From Phascolomyces articulosus (Eukaryota > Mucoromycota > Mucoromycetes > Mucorales > Lichtheimiaceae), in assembly GCA_025677815.1 (NCBI GenBank), contig JAIXMP010000040.1, positions 1-64,000 of the forward strand: a DNA stretch of 64,000 bases, in the 5' to 3' direction. The notes beneath the pieces are model-generated. The model was not told the DNA's origin. It did not search any database and saw only the letters and a program-made list of their open reading frames with translations. Both the position numbers and the translations under genes were made by a program. The stretch's first letter is position 1, and every line of letters starts with the position of its first letter. Positions 33,819 to 46,621 of the stretch are shown here, one piece after another.

Positions 33819-34433
33819 TTATGCAATGTGTTTAAGATAACCTGCTTTGATTAACGTTTCAACATCTGACCTTCGAACAAACTCTTGATTTCCCTTTGTC
33901 AAATTCAATTCACCGTATTCTGTAATGATTTTACCCGCATCGCGTAGCACTCGCACTTCAATAAACAGGTCTAGTGGTGGATCCAACCCTACACCTCCAT
34001 TGCCTCCCAGATCAATATCCAAAAAGTGACTCTTGTAATCGTTTACCAAGTCGCCATAGCTTTCCAGAAAATCGTTTTCTTCTTTACTAAGTGATTCTTT
34101 GATTTTTCGTTCCTGACTTTGTCGTCCCACTCCCCACGATAATTCTTTTAGTTTTCCCAATCGCTGGTGATGATATGCAAATAAGATGCGTTTGTTTCGT
34201 TTTATCGTAAGGTGATGTAACATGATTTGAGTGAGTTGGGATGGTACATTGGGTGGTGCTGTATCACTATTACGCATTTCTCGTACACTTGCTTCGGCGC
34301 GGGCATGAAGCATTCGGATTTCACGACATACGTTTTGAACCAAGTCATCATTATAAGTAGAGATTAACATTTCTGAGGTACGTTTTGCTTCTTTAGCGAG
34401 CTTATAGCTCGATTCACCCATCATGGTTGTCAT
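33819..34433 (-). CDS. PSF1: GINS complex subunit Psf1
   Basis: A single-exon gene of 204 codons, the usual length for Psf1 (about 200). GINS (Sld5-Psf1-Psf2-Psf3) joins Cdc45 and Mcm2-7 as the replicative helicase in the nucleus. The N-terminal half is helical (YKLAKEAKRTSEMLI). The family signature HHLTIKRNKRILFAYHHQRL lies at about residues 73-92. The C-terminal B domain holds PPLDLFIEVRVLRDAGKI and ends with VETLIKAGYLKHIA, both typical of Psf1. Start is taken at MTTMMGE; the Met at codon 4 or 5 is also possible. Upstream (34,434-34,560) is a plausible short promoter. It is intact, in contrast to the transposons on one side and the pseudogene on the other. Confidence 0.96.
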   Translation of the reverse strand: MTTMMGESSYKLAKEAKRTSEMLISTYNDDLVQNVCREIRMLHARAEASVREMRNSDTAPPNVPSQLTQIMLHHLTIKRNKRILFAYHHQRLGKLKELSWGVGRQSQERKIKESLSKEENDFLESYGDLVNDYKSHFLDIDLGGNGGVGLDPPLDLFIEVRVLRDAGKIITEYGELNLTKGNQEFVRRSDVETLIKAGYLKHIA

Positions 34434-34689
34434 TTCTTATATATATTTTATGTATGTGTGATTATCATATAAAAGAGAAGAAAAAAAAAGTTACAATAAC
34501 AATAAGAAAACGCGGACTTTTTTGCGTGTCAGCTTTTTTTTTTCTTAACTGAATTCAACAACAAACTGTATTCTAGCCTTTTCCAATATTACGATGCTAT
34601 TGATTTTAGTCAATTCCTAACCATCACCATCGTATGGTGCTATAGTCAAATCTTTTGCACTCGCAATATTTATATTCAAAGGAATCAGT

Positions 34690-37600
34690 CACTTTCAATG
34701 TGTTTTCAAGATAGGTGAATGCAATATCTGATGTTGCGGTTGTTCAATGGAAACACCATCGTCAATATAAAGTATACTGGATGCTTCACCTGCCTTGTCT
34801 AGCGCAACAAGTAGAATATAGGGGCTTGCATGTGTTTTTCTATACTTAAAACTGGTGTTTTTAATAGAACAATGGATCTACGTGGATATGGAGTGTAATA
34901 TATGTTAAGGGTGAATCAGGTATTACATAATCTTCACCCTTGGATTCTATGTTGGATTTGTACGGGGTGTACCAAGAATACCGCAACGCACTTGGGAATA
35001 ACCCATTAATAGATGTTGCATTCTCTTCGACAACTGGAGATATCAAGATCAGAACCAACGAGCACTTGTTTGTCATGGTTGACAAAGACGGAATGATCAG
35101 GGTATTCAAAGATGGGTGATCACCATACTGGTGTACCAACGCGATGAGATTCTTCAAAGAGAATATAATAATGTGGCAACAGAGAGTACGGGATGGCGAG
35201 TGCTTTGTGAGTAGCTTCAGCTGAACTTTCCCATTGAAATGATTCCTGGTTGACAGCTTCTTTGGCACTTTTTTTTCTTAAAAAAAAAAAGGAAACAGCA
35301 TGTTATTCGATATTTGCCATGACAAGGGAAGAGAAGGAAAAGGAAAAGGCAATTATGGGAGGGAAGTTTTTATAGCTGACTGAAAAAACATACCTATGAT
35401 TACGAACAAATAGATAATAAGATCAAAGTTTTTAACATTTTGTGCATAAACTTTCCAGAATATCGGATTTATCTATTATTCATCTAGTTAATTACTATTC
35501 AAGTAGGTTTATAATAAATATCTTTCTTATTTAATTGTCCAATGGCCTGCATTTTTTCCTTTTATATATCATATTATATACCAAAAAGTTGAGCGCGCCA
35601 ATAAAAAAGTGTCTGTCCTTCGGATTGTATTGTTTAGTAACCTATATTAATATACAAAATGTCATTTTTAATATAAATATAGCTGACATTGATAATCCAA
35701 GTCGATTTGTTAGTTCATTCTTGTGGTTATGCTTACGTTGATTGTGATATACGTTTCAGTGTATCCATATAAATTATGTAAGCCGATGATAAATTCCACT
35801 ATAATGCTTGGTAATGGTTGCTACTACGGTACCAACAGAAAGGTTACCTTGGATATTATTGATAGCATACTTTGGATACAATAAATTCCTGAATTCATTC
35901 GTTACGTATACGTCCAGAGCATCCAATTTTTAGCGTTCATTTCATGAACCGCAGGATTACTTTGATTTGGTGGAATGGTATTTTTTAACTCGCTTCCTCA
36001 TTCCCAGTGCCTTTTTTGTTTATAAAAAAAAAAAAAGGTAATCTCCAATTAGAACATTTATCTTCAAAATTAAAAAAATAAAAAATAAAACTACAGGAAG
36101 CATCAGGTTTATTTATATCTTTTGTCCATATTCCATCAAGGTTGGAACTCTTCATCCATTCAATAATTTCGTAAGTCTAATAATTATTGGTATTAAATGT
36201 CCATCAATTAGGATAAGCCTTTAAAATTAGTTATTCTACAATGAATTTATTCATTTTTAGCTTTTTAGCAATCGTGTTCTTTGCTTACGGTATATCCTGG
36301 CTAGCATTCTCCTTGGTATTTGCAACCATCAGGATTTCGGAAAAGCACACCCATTTCTACACATCGGCCATAAGATGGATAGCTCGTACAGATACCTGGA
36401 TCCACCATGATTACCATACGTTGATTACTTGCATGAAGTTTATCACCAAGTGTTTACATTCTCTCCTTTGGGAATTTCACTGATTAAAATTAAAACTTTT
36501 CTACCGATTTATATGATCTTTTCAAACAAATATAATAATATCCAATAATAGAAACAAGTGTTAGATATTAATAGCGGTTTAAATAAATTATGGGTTTTTC
36601 TGCTTGCATAATAATGTGTATATGCTGTACTACTGTTGATCCATTGCTCTTCTACTATGAAAGATGATTATATTATGTGTCTAAATATAAGCAATTATGA
36701 TATCAGAGTTTAGAGCAGTAGTAATTGGAACTTTTACAAAGTATTTCAGCTTTTTTATATATTTCAATGGTATGCTCAATGTAGTTGATATCAGGATTAC
36801 CTCTTCTACCTATATTTTTTTTAGTATAGTTAGTTATAACATGATTGAGCAATAATAATTATAAAAAATGGGATCATTGGCAAAAGGGAAAATATTATAA
36901 ACTGTTGCGATCCAAGCATCCATAATGTTATTTTTATCAGTCGTAGATATTTTTATATTCCAAAAATAGAGAAAACATTTGAATGAGTTATTTGTAACGT
37001 ACGCATTATAAATAATGTGTATCATTTAGGATTCCTTTTGTTTTGTTTTTTGTTTTTTGTTTTTTTTACCAGACATAAATGGTTTACCAATAAAAGCTGT
37101 ATATAAATGAACAACAGCATTTGGTTAAGTATCTTCCAGTACAAAAAAGTTAAAGTCGAGTGCACAACTAATCATTTTGTTTGTAATATGATTTCCCACT
37201 GTAAAGTCATCCATTGGATGTGCACTTGAAAGAAGTTCACCATGCGCTTTTCCATCACGAATTTCTTAACCGACAGGTAGAATGTGGTCCATACATCGAA
37301 AGAAATGATTATTAATCCGGGAAAAAAATATACCGTTAACAACATTTTAGCCTATTGGTCTTATTAAAAAAAAATGAAAGAATACATTACATTTTGGTGA
37401 AACCTGCTTCACATATAAATTGTGAGTGAGAGAGAATATTATATATACTAAATTAGTACTTAGCAGACCCTTTGTCCTTTTTATTCTGATGTAATATAAA
37501 AGTATTACATACTGTGTTGGTTCATCTGCTGCATTTTCTTTTTGTACATAGCATTATTATTTAGTTCGTTTAGTTTTACGATAAACAAAAAAAAGGCTAT

Positions 37601-38440
37601 ATCATTGGATGTGATAGTTGATAAACATCAATAAGAGATCTTGGTATTATTGCGCCTAAGTGGAGTCGTTGTGTCACCAGAACCATAAATGCTGGCATCA
37701 TCTGGGAAAGTTGTTATTATCTCAAGATATTGGACTTCAAATACCAAAGAGAAATTGCACGTACCAAAAAGAATAGATTGGTCCAAATTGTGAATGACTT
37801 GGAATCCAAATGGTTTTTTGTCAAATACTTGAATCATAACCCGAGCTTTTTGCAGTTGTGTCAATCTTGAGTCGTTTCAAACTCAATGGTGAATCTGGAA
37901 CAGGGAAATGTTTTTGGTCTCTGTCGTAGACCAATTGTATTATTAGGAATAAAATGCGCGAGAGTTTTTGCATTAAATTAAATATTCTTTGTGTGCATAT
38001 GTAGCTTAAAGTTTATTAAGAAAATAAATGACCAAATGAATACTGCGTCTAAATAGGACATATTCGCTCTTCTAGTCCGATCCTGTTGGGAAAAGTGATA
38101 TGAAAAACCTTAGAGGCGATAAGGAAAAATGATAAAATATGATCAATTATGAGAGTGTGCAGTGTTAATATAAAAGCTGTGTACATATATGTGAGCACTA
38201 AATGATATTCTCGCCAATGAGTGCCACTCTATTAACATATGTTGCCTTGATATGAAGCCGGTCATTCGTTTCCAAATCGACTTGTACAATAAGATTATTG
38301 ACCGTTTTTTATATATATATCCATACTTTGTTAATTTTATGATACAAAGTCAATTGTACTTCAAGACTAATAATTGTTTCATGAAGTTGCTTTTGATCAA
38401 TCTTGTAACCTGGCGCATGCTGGATTGAAACATCTAACAT
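34690..38440 (-). pseudogene. GH31 alpha-glucosidase pseudogene, heavily decayed
   Basis: Broken minus-strand frames give the segments of a fungal GH31 alpha-glucosidase in the right order. The N-terminal domain has APGYKIDQKQ and RLHIKATY (about 38,250-38,430), then PFGFQVIHNL and DDASIYGSGD (37,690-37,820). Around 36,300-36,480 come KLHASNQRMVIMVDPGI and EMGVLFRNPDG. The catalytic-nucleophile region reads LDGIWTKDINKP (about 36,130). YAINNIQGNL follows near 35,860, then RHFLLARSTF near 35,610. AIPYSLLPHYY and NATSINGLFP lie at 35,010-35,200, and a tail with DKAGEASSILYIDDG near 34,770. Many stops, frameshifts and a changed active-site motif show it is dead. The family hydrolyses terminal alpha-1,4-glucose from maltose and starch. 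A signal-peptide remnant might extend it to about 38,690. Confidence 0.85.
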
Positions 38441-38690
38441 TTATCGGTATAATATTTTGTATGATATCGTCATATTAGTGGTTTTTTAATCGTTATTTCC
38501 TATTATCATACACTCGGAATATTTTATACTTCTTTTTAGCAATAATATAATATAATAAATAGCAGCAAATCATAGTTGACAGTAATCACATTCTCTTGAG
38601 CTTAGACATTAGTAGTAACGCTAAACGAGAGGATCTGAATAACAATTGCAACAGTACTAGTAGGCGTTGTGAATTCGTTAGGGTCGAGTG

Positions 38691-39256
38691 TTTGTTCTAT
38701 ATTGTGATATGGTTATTTTTATAAATACAGCAAAATTATAAAAGTATACGATGATAAAATAGCAACATTTACTTTTTTGGATTATCATTTCACATCAAGA
38801 TATATCTTAGTAAATGTACATATCTTGTTTTCCGAATACATTTTCGATGTAAATTTTATTATATCAGCAATGAGAACGAGGGTTGATCGATCGCTACGCA
38901 CTCAAGTTGGACATGGTGTTATTCCTAAGGAAAATGTTTATTTCCCAAAAGATTCTATCAATTATCTGTTAAATTGCGTCGTTGAAAAACAAAAAGAAAA
39001 TAAAAGTGTTGTTGTCTGTAGAGCGCAAAGTTGTAAAACAAAAGAGGGTTGTGCCATTTCGAACTTTTGAATTTGAAATAGTTCGAATTTCTTATCTCTT
39101 TGTCCTGTTCATTTACACATTTTCTTCTCATATTATAGGTAAATGATATTGACCATTTATTGTAGTTATTATTATACATAAGGCTTTTACTCCATGCTAA
39201 TGGCAATCAAAGTAATGACATAATATTAATATTCTATCGGTCAAATTGAACTGACC
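38691..39256. other. Spacer with an unassigned short ORF
   Basis: An open frame at 38,777-39,070 (+) ends with the segment KTKEGCAISNF and has an internal Met at about 38,870. The codon pattern is plausible but there is no motif, intron or neighbour to support a gene. Treat as unassigned. Confidence 0.2.
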
Positions 39257-39638
39257 TGTCGTTTTTATTTGGCGGATCAATACCTTAGCCAATAGAAAAT
39301 ATAATAACAAAGGATAGAAATAATTAAGAAGATAACAGATAGACAATGTTTATTCAATAAGGACAATGGGGATATTTATATGTTTTGTAGACTACTGAGC
39401 ATATAATATATGTGATGTAATAGATAATGATAATGATAGAATAACACTAAACATCTTGGCACTAGCGTTGATAATTAATGATAATAATAATTATGATGAT
39501 GATGCCAAGTAGAGGTTGTTACGCATCGCAAGAAGTATTCAAAATGGAATAATGGTGATGATTATTTTTAGACTGGTAATCGTACAAGAAATATAAAAAA
39601 TGCAAAAGGGTTACACCAAGGAATCTTAGCCAACGACA
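39257..39638 (-). mobile_element. Solo LTR (family B) with 4-bp target duplication
   Basis: The 382-bp LTR starts TGTCGTTTTTATTTGG and ends CCAACGACA on the plus strand. It is flanked by GACC (39,253-39,256 and 39,639-39,642). It matches the truncated copy at 8959-9242 in reverse orientation and is of the same size and end type as the family A LTRs. The minus strand has ACATATAAATATCCCC as TATA region. Confidence 0.85.
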
Positions 39639-39642
39639 GACC

Positions 39643-41295
39643 TATTATCATAAATTTTAATGCTGAAAAATATAATCCGATTGCTATTTATGTGTTTTGT
39701 AATAGAATTGATCACCAGAAGTAGACATCTACCAAAGATAATTCTCGAGTGAATTTGAAATTATACCAGTCATTCAATAGTAATGTAAAAAAAAAAAGCA
39801 TTGTCAATTCGAGAATATGCATGATACTATGGATATGATATTATTTTAGTTATTGTGCTGACAGTCATTATTATAAATTTCTCTAAAAAAAACAGTAATG
39901 ATGATATGTCTGTTATTATTTTGTTCATATAATAGCTCCTATTTCGTCGTAAAAAAAGTTCCGATAAAAGTGTTATTATTATTTTTTACTACTTCTTTAA
40001 TATCAACTGGCTCGATATAGTAGTAGCAGAGGAAGATCACAATCAGGATTGACGAGGCAAAAAAAAAAAAAAAAAAAAAAAAATAGCCGAAGAATCTATT
40101 TTACCATAATCATGGATCTATCATATATACAGCCTGGTTTGGGCAGTATATGAAAAAGATAGGACGACAGTAAATTGTGTTTTATGAAATGAAATGTATA
40201 GTATAAACTTCTTGGTACTTCAATTATACAAGTTCTAGTAATATACGTGAATAATGTTAATACTAAAATCTACTTTGTCACTATTGTCAGTCTACATGTC
40301 AAATAAATATATTGCTCTCATGCATAAAATGGATGATCATGTGTGCGTATAAGTGTGGTGACAGATAAACCCTGCATCATAAAGTCTAATTAGTATTTTT
40401 TATGCATTTCATGTTCAATGACATCAAGTGAACCAATTATAGATGAAGGTCATTTATCATCATTATACATTTTATTCAAAATAGATGACAAGAGTGTGAG
40501 AGAATTTCAGAGAAAGAAGAACTTACATTTTTCAGAATGTTGATTAACATAGCACAAAAAGGGTCATTATATAGATTAAGAAAGAGAAAAGGGTGTGTTA
40601 TGCGGTATACATCATGATTATGCTTCTTTTTTTTTTTTTGAAGTCAATGCACGTGTCATCCTATGGATGGAGCAAGTTCAAATTATATTTTATATAATTT
40701 TACTACTACTATTATAAACCTGTTTTTTTTCTGTAAAGATCGATGGAGATCGTCATGCCTTTTAAGGTTACGCCAAATTGTAAGTGTCGGGACTGAGATA
40801 TCATCATGTATAATGACGTATGGTCCGAGCGACATTGGGATAATCCCAAAAACAAAAAAGAAAAAGAGAGCCACGAATTTAAATAATATATGTAAATTAA
40901 TAGAAATTACTAGAAAATTGATTGTTTTTTCTTTATCACCAGAGATGGGGAGGGAAATGAAAAAGTTCATGGTGTCATTTTTTGAACTTGACGTAATTAT
41001 CATGTTGAAAAAAAAGTCAGCTGCCGAATAATGAAAAAAAAGAATTTGGAAGAAAAAAAAAGAGATGGATCATAATGATGCTGATAAATGTTCAAGTTAT
41101 GCAAATAGAATATGTTATTTATACATATAAAAAAAAAGATTTTAAAACATATGTACAAAGGAAATGAGCTATGAATGAGGGTAAAATACGGTATACATCA
41201 AAAGGAAAAAAAATTACACATGTGCAAGAAAAATAAAGAAAAAAAAGAGTGAGTTTTTTTCATGCAAAAAAAAAGACACAAAAAAATAAGTTTTT
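39643..41295. other. AT-rich intergenic stretch
   Basis: It holds long A runs (40,060-40,083 and shorter ones) and no supported gene. The open frame at 40,663-41,031 looks like chance. The last 200 bp are the 3' flank of the bZIP gene. Confidence 0.4.
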
Positions 41296-42608
41296 TTAAA
41301 GAGTTTCTGGAGATGATCGATGAGAGGAAGAGGGAGATGAAAAAGAAGGACTTGATTGATGATGATTCATCAATTCAGCAACTGTATCTGCAGCAGTGGT
41401 AGTAGAAAGGCTCATATCTCCTCCCAATGAAAGTCTTGCAGATGAACGTCGTAAATAGGCTTGCTATAATTATTAATATTGATGGTATTGATTAATTAAG
41501 TGCTATATATAATCTTCAAATGAGAATAAATCAAATGAAACTAATGGACTTACCACCATTGTACAATTACAATCGCTATGAGTTAATAATTGGTTACGTA
41601 AAAACATGCTTTCTTCACGCAATTTGGATAAAAGAACTTTGAGTTCTTCATTTCGTGAAATAACTTGTTCAGAACGAATTTCAAGATCTTGCATCCATTT
41701 CTTTTTCTTTTGGCGACATTTTGAAGCTAATATAATATATCAATAAATTAGCATTATTTGTATATATATTTATACTAATGTTTAAAAATGAGGGGTAGCA
41801 GTAACATTTACCTGCCACTCTGTTTCGTTCGAGTAATTTTTTACGTTGTTCATCATCTCCTTCAAAGTCATCCTCCTCATTCTCATGTTGTACCAAAGAT
41901 ACTCGACGCTTACGAGATGTAGTAGTAGACTTGGGTGGTGATGGAGGAAGTTCAATTTGGTGATGAAAGGTATCTGATGGAATGCAGGTAGTAGTAGTAG
42001 TAGTGGTAGTAGGATGTTGAAGAAGTGGCGGTGGTGGTGGGAATATTGAATTCTCAGTAACAATAGGAGTAGAAGTAGAAGTGACCATAGTGGTACTATT
42101 GTTAGTGCCTACTGTACTCGTTGTGTCATTAGTGACAGAGGCAGTATGAGTAAGAGGAGGTTGATTCGCAAATGTTGGCATACCTGGTGGAGGTGTTGGT
42201 GGTTGATAATGTCGCTGTTGTTGTTTGATTGGTAACATCATTTGCTGAGGTTGTTGAGTAGGATAGTAAGACGTAGGATGTGTAGCAAAAATGGGTTGTG
42301 CAAAAACGTGTTGATGTTGCTGATGAAGAGAATGCTCAGCAGTATTACTATGCTGAAGATGAATAGCAGTAGGTAACGGTGGTGTCAATGGTATACAACG
42401 GTTAAATGGATCATCGGTAACAGATGGGAGCGGATAACCCGTAGCACTGCATTCCAAAAGGAATCGAGTAGGAGTAGTCAACGGTGGTTGTTCTGAAAAT
42501 CGCGTATATAAAACAAGAAAAAAAAAAAAAAGCCGGAGAGTTAATGTTATTGAAAAAAGTCGTTGGTTGTAGTCTGAACGGAGGATTTCTTTATTTACCT
42601 GCATTCAT
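41296..42608 (-). CDS. bZIP transcription factor, ATF/CREB type
   Basis: Inferred exons are 42,599-42,608, 41,812-42,492, 41,554-41,726 and 41,296-41,463, giving 343 residues. The introns have GTAAAT, GTAAAT and GTAAGT donors and AG acceptors, and all joints keep frame. The N-terminal 200 residues are Pro/Thr/Gln-rich, as in activation domains. The basic region spans the second joint: RKKLLERNRVA then ASKCRQKKKKWMQ. A leucine-zipper helix follows (LEIRSEQVISRNEELKVLLS) and ends HSDCNC. The NRVAASKCRQKKK core is characteristic of ATF/CREB factors, which in fungi act on stress genes through CRE-like sites in the nucleus. A tail rich in Ser and Thr ends SSPETL. The first exon codes for only three residues and one extra base. 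Confidence 0.9.
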
Positions 42609-43522
42609 GACGATACTATTTTTTTTTTTTTTTTCAAAAAATGAAGCGAACTTGATATAATTCAATGAAAAAGTAGAAAGTAAAAAAAAAAAAAGAAAGA
42701 AAGAACTGGGAAAGAAAGGACTTTTTATATATAAATCATTGCCCCAGTGTATATAAAAGGCTTTTTTTTTATGGCGGGGGTGTGTATAAAAAAAATCCAT
42801 TTAGGATTTGGGGGGAGGAGAGGGGTGTGTGTTATACTCTCTAACCTGGTAATTTTATTGTGCTGCTGCATTACAATTTTTCTTAGTAGTACGACCTCAT
42901 GATGTAATCGATATGATTGCATTATATGTGTGAATGAGTATACAACAACATTTCTTATGAACTGGAAAGAAGTTATTATTACATTTCCATTTGTAGATTC
43001 AAATGCTGAAATATTTGGTATTTTGATATCATGACAGCTCATTTCTATCCTTTTTTCTTGTCCCCCAAAATATACTATATACAGTAATAATTCTTTCTTT
43101 TCTTTATATATATTGAAGTCTGTATGAAAGGATTTCCCGAAGGTGTTATCTCCATCGCTCATGAATAATAATTAATTGAAGTATTCTATCTTTTTACCAG
43201 TCTATAATTCAACAACTGACTGGTACTAACTAATTGGTACTTTTTCAATGCATATAATTTCCGTTTCAAAAAGAACCCTTAGAAGCAAGTTAGTAAGAAA
43301 CGTTTATATAAATATCGCCGTGGTTTTTTATTTTATTTTTGTACACCTTTTTTATTATTATTATTATTATTATTATTTTACTTATTAATCTTCCACATTA
43401 TCGTAAGTTTTGCGTATAATTTTTGAGAGAAGGAAGAAAAGGAATGGGGAGCAAATGTTATATAAAAAAGATTTACGAACCATCATAATTAATTAATTAA
43501 TAATATTCAAAAAAAAAAAAAG
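42609..43522. promoter_or_regulatory. Divergent promoter region of the bZIP and forkhead genes
   Basis: The 0.9-kb stretch separates two divergent transcription-factor genes. It holds T-rich tracts near 42,617-42,634, a TTATAT-rich segment and a run of nine TTA triplets (43,350-43,378). A minus-strand frame of 145 codons (42,725-43,162) has no motif and is not supported as a gene. Promoter elements cannot be placed exactly. Confidence 0.4.
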
Positions 43523-44983
43523 ATGGCACAACAGGCCACATCTGTCTCTCACGTCGCCAATGCGATTCCTAAAGATGGGAAAGTATTTCCACCCACATGG
43601 AAAACGGAACATTATCTTCATCATACATCTACCACGGATACATCGGTCATACAACATACACATCAACAAACCAATTTTTCACCGTACTACGCAGCATCTA
43701 CAGCTGCAGCAGCTGCGGCCGCGGCCGCTGCTGCCGCTTCAAATAATAATAATAATGTAGGTCTTCGAGTCCGTCAACATCCTCCTCCATCTTATCTTCA
43801 ACAACCACCACCACAACAGCAACAACAGCAATACCACATGCCTTCTCAAGCACCTCCTCCACATCCACAAGGAAATACACAACATCAGTCCACTCAGTAT
43901 TACTATCCAAACTATTCCCACGGATACTTGCAACAAAATATCATGGATCCACCCTCTCAAGAACAACAAGCACCTCAACAACAACAGCAACAACAACAAC
44001 AACATATAATGAATCGGCCTGTGCGTAAACGAAGACGTCCCCCACATTCATATGCGTCATTGATAGCACAGGCTATCTTGACATCGCCTGAACAACGATT
44101 AACACTTCGGGAAATATATGAATGGATTCAAACTCGATATCCTAATCTTTATGAAGCAAATGAAACTGGATGGCAGGTTTGTTGAGGCTTTTTTTTTATC
44201 GGATCTTTTTTCTTGTTGTTATCCATTGTTCTATGCAATCTGTGAATTTTTTTTCTCATACACAAAGAAAACCTATAGAATACCATACGACATAATCTCT
44301 CATTGAATCGATGTTTTATGAAACTTCCGCGGACCCAGCAAGATGGTAATCGTAATAAAGGAAGTAAAGGGGGTTACTGGGCGGTGGATATTGATAAATT
44401 GAGTCATACAAATTTTGGTCGACAAATTATTGATTCGGGGTTTCTTGGTAATTTGGAGTATTGGCAACAGCAACAGACATTGGAAGAACAACGACAAAGA
44501 CAACGTTCTTCTTTTCGAGGATTTGATCTTTCATCCACAACACAACCACAACAACATCCAGTAGATGATTTTGATTTTGATAATTTAGTAGCTCCTCCTC
44601 CACCTCCACCCAATGATCATCATCACCAACATCAACAGCAAGATGCCGCACGGATATATACAGATGAAAGTGACAGGTCCTTTCTGACACGTATAAGACG
44701 TCCATTGTCGGCTTTGTCTTCTTCTTTTAATACAAATACAACGAAAACAAGTTCGGTCCGAGATTCCATGTCACCTGGATCAACGACATCGAGTAGTATG
44801 AGTACCCCAATGTTGTCTTCTTCTCAAGCTAGCAATAATGGTACAACAACAGCAACTGCTCCTGCAGTCACCAATAATACGAATAATAATAATGCACTCA
44901 AGTTTGATTTGACACATCATCATCCAAATGATAACCCATTGATGAATCCATCTCTTATGCGTGTGAATAGTATAATCAATTAA
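43523..44983 (+). CDS. Forkhead transcription factor
   Basis: Two exons, 43,523-44,176 and 44,279-44,983, give 452 residues. The intron (GTTTGT...TATAG) splits the forkhead domain. That domain runs from about residue 172 ([14 protein letters not shown]) through [19 protein letters not shown] to [12 protein letters not shown] (about 265). This is the winged-helix DNA-binding fold, with recognition helix [10 protein letters not shown]. Upstream are a run of 13-14 Ala (about residues 58-72) and Gln tracts. Downstream are Gln, Asn, Ser/Thr and Pro stretches typical of fungal regulators. Nuclear signals RKRRR (about 167-171) precede the domain. It may act in the cell cycle or development, as other fungal forkheads do, but the subfamily cannot be decided. 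Confidence 0.93.
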
Positions 44984-46428
44984 AATAATACTAATATACT
45001 AATACCCCATTCCATTCCTTATCATGATCTGCTCTTCTTCTCACTATAACCAACCTCATTACCCTTTTAATTTAGTTTTATATAGCATACCGCAACTAAT
45101 ATTCCTCTTGTTTAAAAACTGCTAGTGTAATTTTCTCTCTCTCTTTTATTCCTTCTCTTCCATGTTCTTCTTTATTTTGCTTGTTGTTTAAAGTTTTGCG
45201 ATTATATAAACAAATATTCTTTTTTGTCTGGGTTTTCAGATATGTTTCAATGACATGTACTACTATTATAGAGAATAACTAGATTGATCGATATATCTTA
45301 GTAACAATAGTAATTCAAGATGAAATGAAATTTTCCATTTTTAGTTTTCATTGTAGAATACGATCGAAAACAATTTATACTGTCTAAAAAGCGCCTTCTT
45401 TCATGCTCCCCCCAACAAAAAATCGTTGTCAAACTAATAAATGCCAGGTCCGAAAAAGTTATATGAATAGATTGATAATCATAGGAGTACTTATGCTGAT
45501 TCTCTGAATTATATATATAGAAAAACCACTCATGTGAATGACCCATACGATGGTACTAAGTATATCAATTGTTTGTTGATATTGTTGTTATTATTGTGGC
45601 CCCCATTTCATCGAAAACAGGGTTTCGGATAAAGCGAATAAAAAAAAGGATGTACTTTTAGTACTAGTGGCTGAAATTTAGTCTAGCAAGTTCTCTATAA
45701 TTATAGTTGATATACATGTAAAAAAAAACGCACTAAAATAATTAGATTCAACATGTGTGTTTTGGTTTCGATAAATCGGAAGTGGCACGCAGTATAATCA
45801 TTTTACTGTAACAAGTTACTGTTGTACATATTCGGGATCTACGCGCTTTGTTCCTCTCCTCCTTCTTTTTTAGTATAAAAATTCTCATTCTCATCGATCA
45901 TCATGACAAACCTAACATAAGAGTTGTTTACCATCTTTTTTTTCCCTTTATTCAGACAGGATACTAACCATACTATATTGTTTCTCAAATATGTAGGCAG
46001 GAAAGCAATAAAATAGAATAATGTACTGTCATTATTCCTCATGTGGAATTCAGGAGTGTAAGACAAAGCAAAACAGAGGAAAGAGAAACCGCGTTTTCTA
46101 AGCATTGGGACCACATGTTCATTTTTTATGGTTCATCATCCATCGTACAAATGTACTTGTCTTATGTGACAAAATGGTTTTTCTATCCGACCGTCCTGCG
46201 CTTTTATTATACTCTTATCCATTATGACATTTTGCACACTGAACCTTCGCTACTATTCAATGGTGATGATTGGTTTCTATCATAAAATACTATTCTGTTT
46301 AGTAAATAGAATGGATAGTTAGTAGATGGTCATGGACAGATAAGACTTTTACAAAATAAAAAGATAGGGGTGAAGAGAGGAAAAAATGTTGATTGGTCAG
46401 GGTCAAACAAACAAGGTTTTTCACAGCC
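44984..46428. other. Gene-poor AT-rich stretch
   Basis: No supported gene, domain or repeat is seen. Open frames here are short and read as chance. Confidence 0.4.
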
Positions 46429-46621
46429 CTTCTTATTTTGCGTTAAAAATATAAAAATTGGAAGGATCAAGTACATTTCCAGAGTCGGTCATTGCAATAT
46501 TTTATTGGCCAGTACAACTCCTGAGCTACTCAATATAAAAACAATATGTAAAAATAATCCATGACTATGTATTATTTAAAGTTCTGCATCTAAACTAAAA
46601 AAAAAAAAAAAAAAAAAAAAA
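46429..46621 (+). repeat. SINE-like A-tailed copy 1
   Basis: About 170 bp followed by a run of 25 A (46,597-46,621). It matches the inverse of 48,912-49,130 with scattered differences, sharing CCAGAGTCGG, ATATTTTATTGG-like and GTTCTGCATCTAAACTAAAA. The A tail at the same point in both copies shows that they arose by reverse transcription of a polyadenylated or A-ended RNA. No protein or tRNA-like head is visible. Confidence 0.6.

Noticed and set aside
35535..36483. Plus-strand ORFs (for example 36,241-36,483)
   Set aside because: The minus strand here carries recognisable GH31 segments, so these are antisense.
40663..41031. 122-codon plus-strand ORF
   Set aside because: A short part recalls DDE transposases (VGTEISS), but the rest is low-complexity and Lys-rich and an equally long frame lies on the other strand. 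Not enough for a call.
41782..42063. Second minus-strand frame within the bZIP gene
   Set aside because: Out-of-frame shadow of Thr/Pro repeats; the inferred splice pattern uses the other frame.
42725..43162. 145-codon minus-strand ORF upstream of the bZIP gene
   Set aside because: No motif; rich in Ile, Phe and Tyr from AT-rich DNA; sits in the promoter gap between two genes.
43698..44047. Minus-strand ORFs within the forkhead gene
   Set aside because: Antisense shadows of Gln and Pro repeats.
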